64,000 bases of DNA, from positions 1,315,501-1,379,500 of the forward strand of contig JBAJFG010000188.1 of the NCBI GenBank assembly GCA_037903475.1. The letters are read 5' to 3'. This document shows positions 1-10,742 of this stretch, one piece after another. How positions within the stretch are numbered: position 1 is the stretch's first letter; every line of letters begins with the position of its first letter. The DNA is from Ancylostoma caninum (taxonomy: Eukaryota; Nematoda; Chromadorea; Rhabditida; Ancylostomatidae). The notes beneath the pieces are model-generated. The model was not told where the DNA came from and searched no databases. It saw only the letters and a program-made list of their open reading frames with translations. The translations under genes were made by a program, and so were the position numbers.

Positions 1-424
1 CGCTTGACGAGTCACCTAATGAATGTCTGAGCCGTTACCCGTTAAAGTGCAGGTAACAGTGACATAATTCCTTAGGACGACAGTAACTTGCACTCATAGT
101 ACTCTACTTCTAATCACGTACGCTATGGGAAAATAATGGAGAATAGTGGATACGCATTTTCAGCACAAGTGGATTTATTTTGCTGCATGAAACACGATTT
201 GTGCTATGATCCCACCGACGGACTCCATTATGTGAGACACTGTGAATTTTATCGAATGATAAAGTTTGACCTTGTTGAACAAAAATTTATTCCTAAAAAA
301 TGAACATACGAAATCGACAACTTTTTGTTTAATTTCCCACCGCGCGAGTACCCACAACTCATATAGGAATTTGAGCTGCCTAGGTCGAGTCTGGAAAAAT
401 TATCGACGAAGAACCATTTAATTG
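1..424. other. No gene recognised
   Basis: AT-rich sequence with only short open frames that show no recognisable family similarity. It leads into the Penelope-like element relic that starts near 425. Confidence 0.5.
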
Positions 425-495
425 TGCTTTCGGAATACAGTAGGATTCTTTTGAGCTGTTAACCAAGATGGTTATCGATCTTTATTGAGCCTAAC

Positions 496-520
496 GTTTC
501 GGCAACGTCGCCTTCGTCAG
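496..520 (-). ncRNA. Hammerhead-ribozyme-like core in pLTR
   Basis: On the minus strand the 5' terminal repeat carries CTGACGA, a short GGC...GCC stem and GAAAC, which is the order of the conserved hammerhead core (CUGANGA, stem II, GAAA). Such ribozymes are known from Penelope-like pLTRs. The inverted partner at 1067-1091 has changed two core positions (CTGA to TTGA, GAAA to AAAA). Stem II is only about 3 bp and the cleavage-site helix was not modelled, so self-cleavage is not established. Confidence 0.4.
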
Positions 521-627
521 AACCTGGAAATTGCTAGATCCAATGGTTACCCTATAAGGGAATGCTCCCCCCGTTTCGCCATCGTAAATCCCGTCTGAGG
601 ATGATTCCGAAAAGATTCCCTTGTGCC

Positions 628-915
628 TACCCTTCATCTCGGATGAAGTGAGTAAAGCGGTACGGAGGAGCCTACGTCAGGCAGGCCTGCAAGATGATGT
701 GAGAGTGTGGACATAGCGCCACCTAACCTCAATCGGCACTTAGTTCGCAATCGGGCGTATGATCGCTTCTGCACAACTCCTGGATGCGTTATTTGTCCGC
801 ATAGTAGGGATGGTGACTGTATGATCTTTGGGACAATTTATCTCATCACTTGCCGGACATGTGGGGACGAATACATCGGGAAACGGAGCAGCACGGGTTT
901 GGTAGTAGTGGTCCG
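628..915 (+). pseudogene. Penelope-like element C-terminal GIY-YIG domain, broken
   Basis: The frame first reads LPFISDEVSKAVRRSLRQAG and then shifts near 707-712 into APPNLNRHLVRNRAYDRFC. A Cys-rich knuckle (CTTPGCVIC) and the GIY-YIG-like run GTIYLITC...CGDEYIG follow. This order is characteristic of Penelope-like element C termini. The frameshift, and loss of similarity after about 915, show a non-functional relic. No upstream reverse transcriptase is present in the window. Confidence 0.6.
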
Positions 916-1168
916 CTATTCTATCACCGTGTCCGCAACTAAGGTGAGCTCTACCTTATCTGTGTTCGTTGTACTGTTTTTGAGTGTACGGCTGGATGAA
1001 GGATGTCCTGGAGAGGGATGAGGCGTTTGAGAGGGTAAATCACTTATGTCTTTGACTTCCCAGGCATTGACGAAGGCGACATCGCCAAAACGTTAGCCTC
1101 AATAAAGATCGATAACCATCTTGGCTAACAGCTCAAAAGAATCCTACTGTATTCCGAAAGCACAATCA

Positions 1169-4100
1169 GTATGCCAAGATTCAAGGACAGTCGAACATGG
1201 AAATTGTTAGAAGAACCATTTGTTGCAATACTTTCGACCGCGACTGTACATGAGCACATGCACACGCACACAAACATACGTACATACATTTCAGCCGAAA
1301 ATCCACGAAAATCTACAAAGAATCCCGATTTTTTTTTGAAATCCCCACAATTTTTGCAGTTTTAGCCATTTTTTCCGTAAAAAGTCTCCAAGAATTCAAA
1401 AATAAGAATTCAAATAGAATACATACATATACATATGCACATCAACACATTGTACTTAGTATAGTATATAGTATACGTAGTACGGTGCCAGCAATTAATA
1501 AAATCTGATAAACATTACATCAAAACGGGAATAAATGCAAAACAACAAAGTAAAAAGGTGGAAGGGAAAAAGAAGGCCAGAGAAGTATTGAATCACAAGG
1601 AAGAGGCGGTCAAGTAAAGGGGGACAGGGTAGAGATTTCAAAGCATTTGATATACGACTTATAAGCGATATAGGTAGGACATTTTATGTGAATTGAGAAC
1701 TTAGCGAATCATGTTCTTAACTCTCATGGCAGCTTCGTCGTCAGTTCTGCATTCGAAAAAAACATCATAATATCTCATAAAAGTAATAGAAATGGGTAGG
1801 ATCCAAGGGACGGAAATGATGTCAATAACTGATCAGTAGCAAAATGTCCTGCGATGACAGAGAGGGACCTGTCCCGTATCTCTATAAAAATAACGACATT
1901 TTCCATCATCTGGAATTCCTGGGCAATGCAGAAACTCCAGTAACGCTTTCTTTTTTCAGATTGACAAAAACTCCTGTAGATCTAGTATCACGAATGTTTC
2001 CGCAGTAAAATAAAATATAATGAGGCCGGATAATAAAATCAAAGCGACAGTTGTACACTTCCTGCACGTTCCACATCCTTCAACTTTTTCAACACCCCCT
2101 CTGTCTACGTAGTAGTTTTGCCCTTTTTGCAGTCATTTTTTTTATTTCGCTGCAGGCGAAAAAATGCCTTTTCAGTAGTTCTCATCGGTGCTACGGATTT
2201 CATGGTGCCGATACACGGAAATACCTAACGAAATTGCTCACCTGTCTGTACCTTCAAAAGAATACACTCACTGAATGTCTAAAGTTTTGATATTAGCATT
2301 GCTTGCTACCATGGAAATAATACCGTGGAATCGCATACATTGCAATTACCTAATGCAGAAGTAATTGTTCAAGTCTTTTGGAAACTAGTGCAGGTCAACT
2401 ACCTATACCACTACATTTTTATGTTTACTGTTGAGTTGTGATTAACTGATTGTTACTGGTCACTTAATTTTGTTGTTTTTCTCTCTCTTAATTGGTGCTT
2501 CTGTGTTGCATATCACTTTTACATTCTGTTTGCTGTGATGGCACATCTTTGTGGTGTATGCAAATAAATAAATACTTCAAAATCTCTCAGTATCCATCGA
2601 AAATTCCTTTTCTTGTCTACTCCTCCAGTCAAACCAATATAATGCTGTCAAGGCAAACCATGGTGCTAAAAATAGATCTAAAAATCTAAAACAGAGCAAA
2701 TTATCGAAACAGCCATCAAAAACAAAGAACACAAGACAGTAGGATTCTTTTGCAATTCGAGATTCTACTGCCTTAATTTAATGAATTCTACTATCTCGTA
2801 AAGAGTCGTAAACTGCAACCCAGGTAACCTAATCCCGAATTTGTCATTAATCCCATCCTTGACCTGACAAGATGGCCAAATATTGGGACACTCACTGTGG
2901 ACCATCCTATTAACTGACAATGGACCATCAATCGACCGTCACAGGATGCATTCATAAGGTATCTACCGTTGTTCTCGCATAACAATACCAATTGCTGAAG
3001 TGAGTGCATCGTTGGCAGTGGAGATCGCAGACTGGGGGGGGGGTTGAGAAGACGTAGGGAAAACTTGGGATTCCCCAAAAATGAGCTAGGCAAAAAAGAG
3101 TCTTAAAAAGAGAACTGTTAAGGAAATTGTACTAAGTTTAATTAGCTAGCAGTAAATATGTCAAAAATAATTGAAATATGAAGTTGAAAGTAGGTCAATA
3201 CAAGATCGTCCCACAAAATGATCACTCTAATTCATAGAGTAATGTTGGATGTTTCTCAAGCCACTCTCGTGGAGGACGGCCAAATCTAGGAGTTCCCTAG
3301 GAGAGGAGGAATATAGCCTAAATCCTCGTTTTTTTTCTTTGTTTACGTGTTTGCAAAAATGTGCTCAAGTAGAGTGTGTTGAACATACGAAAAAAGGATA
3401 GCAGAATTTAACTGTCAGCAGAATCTCGACCTTTTCGATCAGCGACCCTTTTATAATAGTACTATTGATAAAATGTTTCAAGAAGGCCTTTCAACCGGCT
3501 TTTCGCTGTGCGATTTGTAAGATTTCGCTGGGACAAATTCACATGCAGGACCCAACATCACTGTTATCTTACTGGACGTACAACCGAAGATTTGTTTGCT
3601 GACACTGTAGCTGCGATGGACATCCAGAGCAACTAAGAGCAATCCGCTCATCGGTTTCCAGAAATAGGCATTTTACCCCTTCTAAGAATGGTTTTTCTTT
3701 CATTTTTGCCGCTTTTGTTGTGCACTCCTGGAATCAGTGTAGCATGCTTGGATGCTAGATGCGCGGAATTACTTCTAAAAGGTCTATTCTGCGTCAATTC
3801 CAATTAGGAGCATGACGTCACTGATAAAATTGACGTCATAAAAAATGTAGTGCAAATCTATTCCAAAAAATGATGAACAATTACACTTACACATTTAATT
3901 ACCCATAATGTCGTGCCCTTTTTGCAGCACAAAAGATGATGGGGAACCAATAAGCTATTCTTAACTACGAAATCGGATTTCTGTGGGATGTAAGCATAGA
4001 CTGAGACAAAGCACTGTACTATGTGTTGGCCTGGATGCATAACTGAGATTACCCAGAGTAAAATTGTTGACGCCCATGCTAAATATGAGTAAATTTGTGT

Positions 4101-5192
4101 GGTGTTAACACGTTTAGCTTGGGCATCCTCAATCATGCTTGCCCCATTGGTATGCAGCGACAGTCAAATCAGTGTCGTCGACTGGTTCCAAGATGTGATT
4201 TTCTCACATAAAGTGGCGCAGTGACCTGCGAGCGACGAATTCTGCACCTAAGAAACTATACCTAGCACATGTTCTGTTCAGGACAACCTGAGTGCACTCG
4301 CATAAATCCATCCTCATTATTGCTTCACAAAAAGATTCAGTAATTCATTCAACATCCATCTGGTTTTTTACAGCTTCATTAAGCTCGCCTCAGGAGTACG
4401 CAAGTATGTTCATAGTACCAATTACAAGCTTACTGTTTATTCTTCCAGACTTATCTATTAGGTTGCCTTCGTTTTTCGTTATCTGCAGTTTTTATGTTCA
4501 GTTCCTTATGCGCTAAGTCCCTCTAGTCCTTTTTAACGCAGTGGTTATTCCCGACTACGTATTCAGATGATATCGAAGGCGGATGACAGAAGCGCATAGG
4601 ACAAACGTATACTTAGGGGTTCCCAGCCTGATTGTCTGGCTAACGCCAAACGCTCAGGCTTCTTTGAGACTCGCTTCGCTCTTCCTCGCGTTTGTGCGAC
4701 ATGGGCACCACTACTAGACGCCGCCATACGACTCTAGCATTCGTCCAGTGGCATCCTCACTACTGTCAGTAATAGATGTGTGCATTATACTTGGGAACAT
4801 TCGACGATTTTTCAAATATTTGAAAAATCCGAATATTGCATTGTTTCTACCTATCTATGGGTAATTTAGGCAAGGTGCACTACTTCTCAGTCCAATTCAC
4901 ATGTATTTTGGATCTGTCACTGTCTTTTCATATGTATCCCTTTTTCGATGTTGATCGAGTCTGATTCACAACGTTCACGCTTGCAAATCGAGTACAGTGC
5001 GCAAAGTTTTAGCCAGGTAGTCAGCTTCACTTATTAGGTGGGCGTGCAATGCAAAGCCATTTCAAGCCGTTGTACATTTATTTGGAGGTGAGGTAGGGAA
5101 AGGTTTAGCATGTTTTCATCACTCCATGTTGACCGATTTTACCCTATTACTCGAATTATGACTGACTCTATAATGCACGAATTACGTCACTC
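1169..5192. other. Intergenic, no gene recognised
   Basis: Only short open frames without family similarity. Contents noted are a 10-G run at 3034-3043, a small Penelope-repeat fragment near 2738, and a perfect 24-bp AT-rich palindrome at 4806-4829. No tRNA or known transposon end was found. Confidence 0.45.
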
Positions 5193-5280
5193 TTGTTCGA
5201 TTTCGGGACTTCCGCGGAGCTATTTTTGCAACTTCCGCGGAGCCAGTTCGAAACTTCCGCGGAGCTTATTCGGAACTCAA
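5193..5280. repeat. Short AACTTCCGCGGAGC repeats
   Basis: The motif ACTTCCGCGGAGC occurs three times in about 75 bp here and recurs in both orientations at 5838-5935. The core CCGCGG is palindromic. The blocks may be remnants of one duplicated or transposed unit. No function can be assigned. Confidence 0.5.
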
Positions 5281-5283
5281 AAG

Positions 5284-5545
5284 AGGACGCGTGTGGCGCA
5301 GTGGTAAGAGGCTCGCTGCGCCGCACACGGTCATTGGCTCGACCGCGCCCGTGGCCAACAAAGCCATCCATCCCCTCGGGTTCGGTAAATTGGTACCAGA
5401 GGAGTCCGAGAGGAAGAAGCACTGATTTGGTTCATCGGATGGCCCGCAAGTCACTGTACAGGGCACATACGCATTCAATGCCCCTACGATATCCAGATGA
5501 AGTCAAATTCGTGGCGCATCCCACTATCTGGATTGATCAACGCCG
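5284..5545 (+). mobile_element. tRNA-derived SINE
   Basis: The head GTGTGGCGCAGTGGTAAGAG matches a pol III box A (TGGCGCAGTGG). About 40 bp further on, TTGGCTCGACCGC resembles a box B. A non-tRNA body follows, containing GGTTCGGTAAATTGGTACC and TTGGTTCATCGGATGGCC. The head is too degenerate and lacks a proper acceptor stem for a functional tRNA. The 3' boundary is approximate. Confidence 0.55.
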
Positions 5546-7354
5546 ACCACTTTTATCCTTTATCCACTTTAATCTCAGACGTACATTTATCTGACACGAG
5601 CTTTACCCGAAATTCGACACTACAGATGTCATTATTGGGACATTCCGAAGTAAATTTTGGAGAAAAAATAGCGGAAAAATTTTCTGATTCTACCACGTCT
5701 TCTTCTATGGCTAGCTGAAGTCAAGCAAGCACACACCACTATAAAAATTGGACGAGGACATGTCATTTGTAGTTTCTTGGATCATTCTATCTGTCTCAAA
5801 GCTCCGAAACTACTTTTTTCTCTGCGTCTCCATTCGGAACTTCTGCTGAACTTACGCGGAACTTCCGAAAAAATCGATGAATGACCTCACATTTCCGCGG
5901 AAGTTCCGAAAATCGGCAAGCTCCGCGGAGGTACCGAACGTTTGTCTGGTATATCGCAGCACGAGCCGTGTACCACCCGGCATATCAAGAGTTGAACGGA
6001 AAGTTCCACTCCACTCACACGTGAATTGATGAGTATAGGATAAAGGGATGAGTTGAGGAAAATATCTGGACGATAAAGTTTTCAAAATGTCCTCCTGCAG
6101 GTACCACAAAAGTTCGGGGTTTTAGGTTTTTTTTGTAAGCACTGATAACAATAGGTTCAGACGCAAAGACTATGTAACTGCGAATCGTACAGTAGCTCAT
6201 GTGGATGCCTGTCCATTTTAAGTTTGATAGCAAGTAGGATCCCGTCGATTGTGAGTAATACAGCCTCGCAGAAAATCACTGTCATCCGAAGCTAGGCGAA
6301 GCGAAGCTGCGCTTCGTAAGCCTTGGACCTGTGCGAGATGGTTATTTTTTTCTTTTTCTTTCTCTTTTTCTTTTTTTCTTTTTCTGTTGAAGTAGCCTGG
6401 GTTGACGTGGCGCACAGCGGCGAAGCGGCGCTCTGGCTCGGTTACTATAGATTGCCCTTCACAGTAACGTGGCTCTCTTCGAGCAGATATCCGTGAAAAC
6501 GCGTTAATTTGGGATTTCCAAATATTTTAGTATCCAAGGGTGACTTCGTAAAATCTGGGTCTTTCAAGGGGGGGGGGAGCTTCGTTTTTGCTCCGACTAC
6601 GAGAAGCTCTTGCTTGGGCCTGAGTGCATTAGTGGCGGACGCAGGGGGGGGGGGCGTGCCCCCACCCGAGAATTGGTCGTCAAATTTTCGAAATTACTTC
6701 ACAGTACATGTTAAATTCCTGTATTAATTTATTTTTACTTGTTTATTTTTAGTAATGCTTTTAATGTAATTTTTATTAATTATTTATTATTACGATTGAT
6801 ATTCTTATTAATTTTATTTTCCGTCTTGGTCCCCAAAACGGCGGAGACCCCACTTTTTTCCCACGCCCCCCCCCCTCTCCCGCCCACTTTCTGCGTCCGT
6901 CACTGCAGTGCATCTGAGTTGAGTTTGTCTGCAATTGCGGCTGCCACACGGTGTCAGTCGAGCGTTCAGCTGTTCGATCTATGGGAGGATGCCGAAGGAT
7001 GCACCATATGTGCAACTGTTCAATGAATTGAAATTACTAAACGATTTCACTTCAAAAAATGTTTTGAAGTACCTTTCCCTTATTTTTTACTGTTATCGAT
7101 TATAAATATTTTTAGACTTCATTTTCCTTTCAGATATTTGCTATGTTCGGTCTATGCAGCAGGCCTCGCTCCGGCTGCACCTAACATTTTTGGTAACTAA
7201 GTGCCGCCTCCAGGAAAGAATCACACATCCCACATACATACATGTTACGATTCACAGAGGAAAATGTGAAATTTGGATCGAACCACCCCATCACCTGGCG
7301 ACCCCACGCCTCAACCTGCAGAGAAAGACGCAGATGTACTACCCTGGCTACCCT
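5546..7354. other. Intergenic, no gene recognised
   Basis: Holds the second CCGCGG-repeat block (5838-5935), a long pyrimidine tract (about 6343-6385) and three G or C runs of 10-11 nt (6568-6577, 6644-6654, 6866-6875). The short open frames here are low complexity and were not accepted as genes. Confidence 0.45.
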
Positions 7355-7362
7355 ATTCTACC

Positions 7363-8814
7363 GGAGGGCGCGCGTTTGGGCTCAGCTAAAAAAGGTGTGA
7401 ATATCCGCGTGGCTAACGATGCCTCGCGGATATTCACACCTTGCGCATCCACCAAGTGACAGCCGTGCAGGCTCAAGCAAAGGGGCGTGGTCGCAACGCG
7501 TTCGACCGAAGGCCCCTACCACGAGCGCGATCGAGGCTCGCCGCGCGGCAGGAAATTCGGACAACGGCGCCGCGCGCGGCCGCGGCTCTGGATGGGTGCA
7601 GCAACGAGGAATAACTATCCATTTCAAGTGATACACAAATAATCAGCCTTGATTTCGCATAGCATCAGGCACATGCCGAAATCCTACCTAGATTATGAAA
7701 TATCCATGTCTCTGTTTTACAAAACTTGAAAGGAATGATAACCTGTTTCACGTGAAACTTGGCATTATACCTGGCAACTCTATTTGTTAATGTAGGAATG
7801 AAACGCATCTGTAGTATGTTTGGAACCGAATGAAAATCGAATAACACAGTTCATTCAACTATAGTTTGCTCAGTTTAGAGCCACCATCCGAGAAGTTGCA
7901 AAGTTGAGAAGAATTTAAGTACCAAAACCTTGTGGTCATCCATCTTCTCTTTCCCCCCTCCCCCCCCCCCTCTTCGGCATGAAATTATAGCAGTGATGGA
8001 GATAAGAATTTGGGGAGAGAGTATCATTGGAGTGAATGGTACTAGCGAAATGAAATAATATTTAGGTGACAAGAAGATAGTACAATACGATGACAGAACG
8101 ACAGTATGCATAAACTACATAAATAGGCACATGAACTACACCAAAGCATACTATGTAGTGATGAGCTTCGCTGGCTTAATGTTCAATTTCTTAAAACCGT
8201 CGAACTTTTTTAACATTTGAATTGCGGTTTTATTTGAACTTTCTTGGACATCACTCCTCAATTTCTCGACTTCCGCTTCCCCCTTAAACTCTTCATATGG
8301 GCTCGGTACGTGGGCTTGCGATGGGCGTGGCCGCTATCCGCTGCAGCAAACACACAAAATCTCCGATCTTATGCTTTTCATTCCTACACTAACAAATAGA
8401 GTTGCCAGGTATAATGCCAGGTTTCAGAAACAGGTTATCATTCCTTTCAAGTTTTGTAAAACAGAGATATGGATATTTCATAATCTAGGTAGGATTTCGG
8501 CATGTGCCTGATGCTATGCGAATTCAAGGCTGATTATTTGTGTATCACTTTGAGTGGATAGTTATTCCACGTTGCTGCACCCATCCAGAGCCGCGGCCGC
8601 GCGCGGCGCCGTTGTCCGAGTTTCCCGCAGCGCGGCGAGCCTCGATCGCGCTCGTGGTAGGGGCCTTCGGTCGAACGCGTTGCGACCGCGCCCCTTTCCT
8701 CGAGCCTGCACGGCTGTCACTTGGTGGATGCGCAAGGTGTGAATATCCGTGAGGCATCGTTAGCCACGCGGATATTCACACCTTTTTTTAGCTGAGCTCA
8801 AACGCCCCGCCGCC
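7363..8814. mobile_element. 1.45-kb foldback transposon with 8-bp target duplication
   Basis: Two arms of about 440 bp (7363-7803 and 8379-8814) are near-perfect inverted copies around a spacer of about 575 bp. The insertion is flanked by the 8-bp direct repeat ATTCTACC (7355-7362 and 8815-8822). Near each outer end is a second, smaller palindrome (7394-7440 and 8736-8782), whose 16-bp arms begin GGTGTGAATATCC. No transposase is encoded, so the element is non-autonomous. The 8-bp duplication suggests a hAT-type transposase, but the termini (GGAGGGCG.../...GCCGCC) are not typical. Confidence 0.8.
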
Positions 8815-8912
8815 ATTCTACCTCCATCAATCTATTAGCAACACCATCCAAAAATGTGGGAAGGAGACATACGCACTGTTTTAGCACCTCCTAGTCTATG
8901 AGGTTTTATAGC

Positions 8913-10385
8913 CAGGGTCAAGCGTCCGATGGGAATTTCCCATGAGGGGGTCGTATGGGAGGGGGCTGGGAAGGGGGGGGGGGGTCGTATAGGAGAGGTG
9001 CGGGTGGGGTACGTAGAGGGGTGGCTTGACCATTGAATGTAAATTCATGATTGTTTTATGACATGACAAATGACGTTCCGCCCAAGAATGATCACGTCAT
9101 ATCGAGTTAAAGCAGGACTGGTTGGCAGCGTATGAGAGAAATCCGCTTCAGCGCTCTCACAAGTTCGATCCCCGGTGCCTTCCATAAATTTTTGCACGGG
9201 TCGGAATTACTTCAGAACCAAATGTGGAGATTGAGTGTGGGTAGGGAGATCAATCGATTGCACGTGCAAGGATTCGCCTGCAGGGCCCGTCAGAAAGTGG
9301 AAAAGTAGGGCGACCTAGACCTCGTGCTGAAGTCCTTTGATTCGAAATCAGCAAATGCTTTCCTACGTATCCATAGAGAACGATCAGCTCTATCTTTTGC
9401 CTGAGTTTCAACTTTCTAGAACTTCATATGCTTTTGGGAGCTCGATGGGAAATTTTTCAATTTTTCGGGTCTCCGAGGGGAAATTTCCCATCTAACTCAC
9501 GCAAGCAGGAGCAACTATTGGGGTGCGATAATGGGGATGAAGAATCAATGCTTGGAGCTCTATTACGTGAAGGCAGTGAAATTTCGGTAAAGGGCAAACT
9601 CTTTTCATGGGAGTTGAAGAAGTGAAAATCTCGCAATTTGAACAGATGGTGAAAATGCAGTAAATCTGTTTGGCAAATCACTGAGAAGCAGTTTGCAGAT
9701 ATCACGAAAACTTTTCTTTTATGAGTTTTAGTTGAGGAAATTCCCCACTTGAGTACAGAATCTGGCTTCACGAAGATCGCTCGTTTTCCCGCAATTTAGA
9801 TGGGAAATCGATGGGAAATTCGCCAAATTTCCCATCGATTTCCCATCGAGCTCCCAAAAACATATGAAGGTCTAGAAAATTGAAACTCTAGCAGAAAATA
9901 GAGCTGGTCGTCCTATATGGACAGGTAGAAAAACATTCGCTGATTTTGAGTGAGAGAACCTCAGTGCGAGGTCTAAGTAACCCTAGTTTACCGCAAACTG
10001 GCGTCCCCTATAGGCGAATTCTCGCATGTGTTATCGATCGATTTCGCTTCCCTCACTTCATTTTCAAACCTTTAAATCATCTCTACTCCACACTAAATCC
10101 TGAACTTGCTCCTGCTGGCAGTCTGGTCTGATCAGATAAGGAAGGATCTATATCGACCTCAAGGTTGTTTTAGTTCCAATTTTGGGTTTTTACAGAGTTC
10201 CAACTTTGGGTTTTTAATGTTTTTCTTTTGTGTGTTCTTCCCTGAAACTGTTCAGTGTTTCAGTGTACAGAGAAAAATGCGGGAGCAGAATGGGGGGGGG
10301 GGGTCGTGAAAAGGTGGGGGTTGGACGAGCGAATAGGGGGGGTCGTACTGAGGGTCGGTTTTTCCCATCGTCATGCTTGACCCTG
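8913..10385. mobile_element. Non-autonomous hAT-like transposon, CAGGGTCAAGC ends
   Basis: The termini CAGGGTCAAGC and GCTTGACCCTG are exact inverted repeats. They are flanked by the 8-bp direct repeat TTTATAGC (8905-8912 and 10386-10393). A CAGGG start with an 8-bp target duplication is a hAT hallmark. The interior has a second inverted repeat (about 9305-9460 against 9825-9985), two 12-nt G tracts (8973-8984, 10292-10303) and a tRNA-like stretch. No transposase frame is present. Confidence 0.78.
9113..9182 (+). repeat. tRNA-like degenerate sequence
   Basis: GTTGGCAGCGTATGAG resembles box A and AAGTTCGATCCCCGGTGCC contains a good box B. The 5' acceptor strand does not pair with GGTGCC, so this looks like a tRNA pseudogene or SINE head inside the hAT-like element, not a working tRNA. 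Confidence 0.3.
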
Positions 10386-10742
10386 TTTATAGCAAAGAAC
10401 CCACTTTCGCTAGATAGGCTATCAGTTTTCTAATTGAACAAAGAAATTTTGCAAAATTTATCAATCCGCGCTACAAAGCAACACAAACAACGGATAACAA
10501 CAGTGCGTAACAAGAACAACGGTCAATATTCAGATTTGCATAGTCATTTCAAACTCTATGCATCTCTCCTAAACCACATCAAAGTGAATGACGTTTTCAC
10601 CAGAGAAATCGTGAGATGACCTGATTTAGCTTATAGCAACACAAGACTTCGTCACATCCAAAAGTTGTCAAAGATCTGATTCTGATGGTAGCAAGGATCA
10701 TAAACGAAATTCAACAACAAAACAAGTAACATAGATAACTTT

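Larger units (their letters stand above)
425..1168. mobile_element. Penelope-like retroelement relic with inverted terminal repeats
   Basis: A segment of about 105 bp at 425-530 recurs in inverted orientation at 1066-1168. Both contain the Penelope-like signature of a CTGACGA-type block, a GGC/GCC stem, GAAAC and a CAATAAAGATCGATAACC tail. Between them is a decayed GIY-YIG endonuclease reading frame (628-915). Penelope-like elements are known to have pLTR repeats that can be inverted and to carry a C-terminal GIY-YIG nuclease. No reverse transcriptase is left, so this is a short dead copy. The 12-bp motif ACAGTAGGATTC from the repeat recurs near 2738, possibly another fragment. Confidence 0.62.

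Noticed and set aside
9113..9182. Functional tRNA gene
   Set aside because: Good box B but no matching acceptor stem and a poor box A; it lies inside a hAT-like element.
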